Assembly: GCA_029237515.1 (NCBI GenBank)
Contig: JARBAV010000223.1
Span: forward strand, 1 to 5,971
Direction of reading: 5' to 3'
DNA: 5,971 nt
Origin: Nitrososphaerales archaeon
GTDB lineage: Archaea > Thermoproteota > Nitrososphaeria > Nitrososphaerales > Nitrososphaeraceae
The notes below the pieces were generated by a model. That model ran no database searches and was not told where the DNA came from. It was given only the letters and a program-made list of their open reading frames with translations. Positions 5,671 to 5,971 of the stretch are shown here, one piece after another. The number at the start of each line of letters is the position of its first letter. Positions within the stretch are counted from its first letter, which is position 1. A program made the translations under genes and the position numbers.

Positions 5671-5704
5671 TTGTATTTACGGATACAATACTATATTATT
5701 GTAT
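5671..5704. repeat. Array of TTGTAT/ATACAA inverted and direct repeats
   Basis: TTGTAT (5671-5676), ATACAATA (5683-5690) and TATTGTAT (5697-5704) alternate in orientation with 6-nt spacers; the last two form a 22-bp inverted repeat with perfect 8-bp arms. The 9-mer TTGTATTTA is repeated exactly 28 bp apart (5671 and 5699). It lies about 95-130 bp upstream of the flavoprotein start and could be an operator array; it also overlaps the end of a weak small ORF. Confidence 0.35.
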
Positions 5705-5808
5705 TTAAATTCAGAAGTAACTTGATCGTTATTTAGTATTATTGCTGTCAATAGTGGAGCAATTAACAGAACGAAGTTAAGTGTTTTCAACAATGGTAGC
5801 CTAATCAT
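5677..5808 (-). CDS. Hypothetical small protein, 43 residues, with N-terminal membrane or signal segment
   Basis: An ATG-started frame encodes 43 residues beginning MIRLPLLKTLNFVLLIAPLL. Two basic residues (Arg3, Lys8) precede or flank a hydrophobic stretch of about 15 residues (11-25), followed by a polar tail with Asn, Asp and Glu, which resembles a signal peptide or a single-pass membrane protein. I do not recognise it. Its ATG overlaps the stop of the preceding frame as ATGA, but upstream there is only a weak AGAAG in place of an SD. Its 3' end runs into the TTGTAT repeat array. It may be a real microprotein, the front of a decayed gene or chance. Confidence 0.25.
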   Translation of the reverse strand: MIRLPLLKTLNFVLLIAPLLTAIILNNDQVTSEFKYNNIVLYP

Positions 5809-5945
5809 ATTTCTTCTGCCCGTATCATTTTAGTTTCAAAATCATCAGGCATGGGATTTTGGATGCAATAAACAAGACTGTTGCAGAGTTTTCTTCCAAA
5901 TAAGCATCCAATTAGGGCACCTATCTCCGTAGCAAGATTCTCGAC
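5805..5945 (-). pseudogene. Possible gene remnant: 46-codon open frame without a usable start
   Basis: After an in-frame TAA at 5948-5946 the minus strand stays open for 46 codons to the TGA at 5807-5805. The product contains ATEIGALIGCLFGRKLCNSL and ends PMPDDFETKMIRAEEI. Composition looks protein-like, with a hydrophobic Gly-rich part followed by a charged tail. The first possible start is an ATG only 15 codons from the end, so it is not a normal complete gene. I do not recognise a family. A competing frame starts with TTG at 5911, six nt after AGGTG, and gives 28 residues to 5825. At most one of these frames can be meaningful. Confidence 0.2.
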
Positions 5946-5957
5946 TTAATATATAAG
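5946..5957. promoter_or_regulatory. TATA-like box at the right edge
   Basis: TTAATATATAAG reads as a good TATA box on both strands. Rightward it would start transcription just beyond the window; leftward it would start near 5926, ahead of the small open frames at 5805-5911. No complete gene in the window needs it. Confidence 0.3.
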
Positions 5958-5971
5958 AATACATCAATAGC

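Noticed and set aside
1..5971. CRISPR array, tRNA, rRNA, insertion sequence or attachment site
   Set aside because: No regularly spaced long repeats, no cloverleaf or TTCGA-type T-loop pattern in the gaps, no transposase or integrase motifs, and no flanking direct repeats around the flavoprotein gene that I could find by eye.

Overview
The window reads like part of an archaeal chromosome, most probably an ammonia-oxidising thaumarchaeon of the Nitrososphaerales (Nitrososphaera/Nitrosocosmicus type). This rests on the style of the kinase, AT-rich intergenic DNA with TATA-like boxes, Shine-Dalgarno (SD) matches to the archaeal GGAGGTGATC consensus, TTG and GTG starts, and oligo-T stretches in place of GC-hairpin terminators. 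No rRNA, tRNA or marker gene is present, so the assignment is an inference.

Layout: bases 2-61 (+) hold the last residues of a probable response regulator. It converges on a 535-residue membrane histidine kinase (117-1724, -), whose extracytoplasmic part carries a NarX/PilJ-like P-box. A 269-bp gap (1725-1993) holds the kinase promoter, a palindrome over its SD and a large inverted repeat. A two-gene metal ABC transporter follows: ABC-3 family permease (1994-2812, -) and its ATPase (2813-3550, -). The two genes lie in one reading frame, separated by a single TAG codon. A 353-bp intergenic region (3551-3903) carries TATA boxes, palindromes and possible leader micro-ORFs. A 557-residue protein (3904-5577, -) joins a cyclic-nucleotide-binding domain, a glutaredoxin-like domain without its cysteines and a thioredoxin-reductase-like FAD/NADPH oxidoreductase. 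It resembles a family common in bacteria, and its G+C is higher in places than that of its neighbours. The last 394 bp (5578-5971) hold its promoter, a TTGTAT half-site array and weak small ORFs.

The genes form three functional units: a two-component sensor (kinase plus convergent regulator), a divalent-metal (Zn/Mn/Fe-type) importer whose binding protein is not in the window, and a redox flavoprotein possibly acquired from bacteria. All complete genes are on the minus strand, but only ATPase and permease are clearly co-transcribed. I see no certain new system. The points most worth following are the one-stop-codon gene junction, the P-box sensor, the cysteine-free three-domain flavoprotein and the structured region upstream of the transporter.
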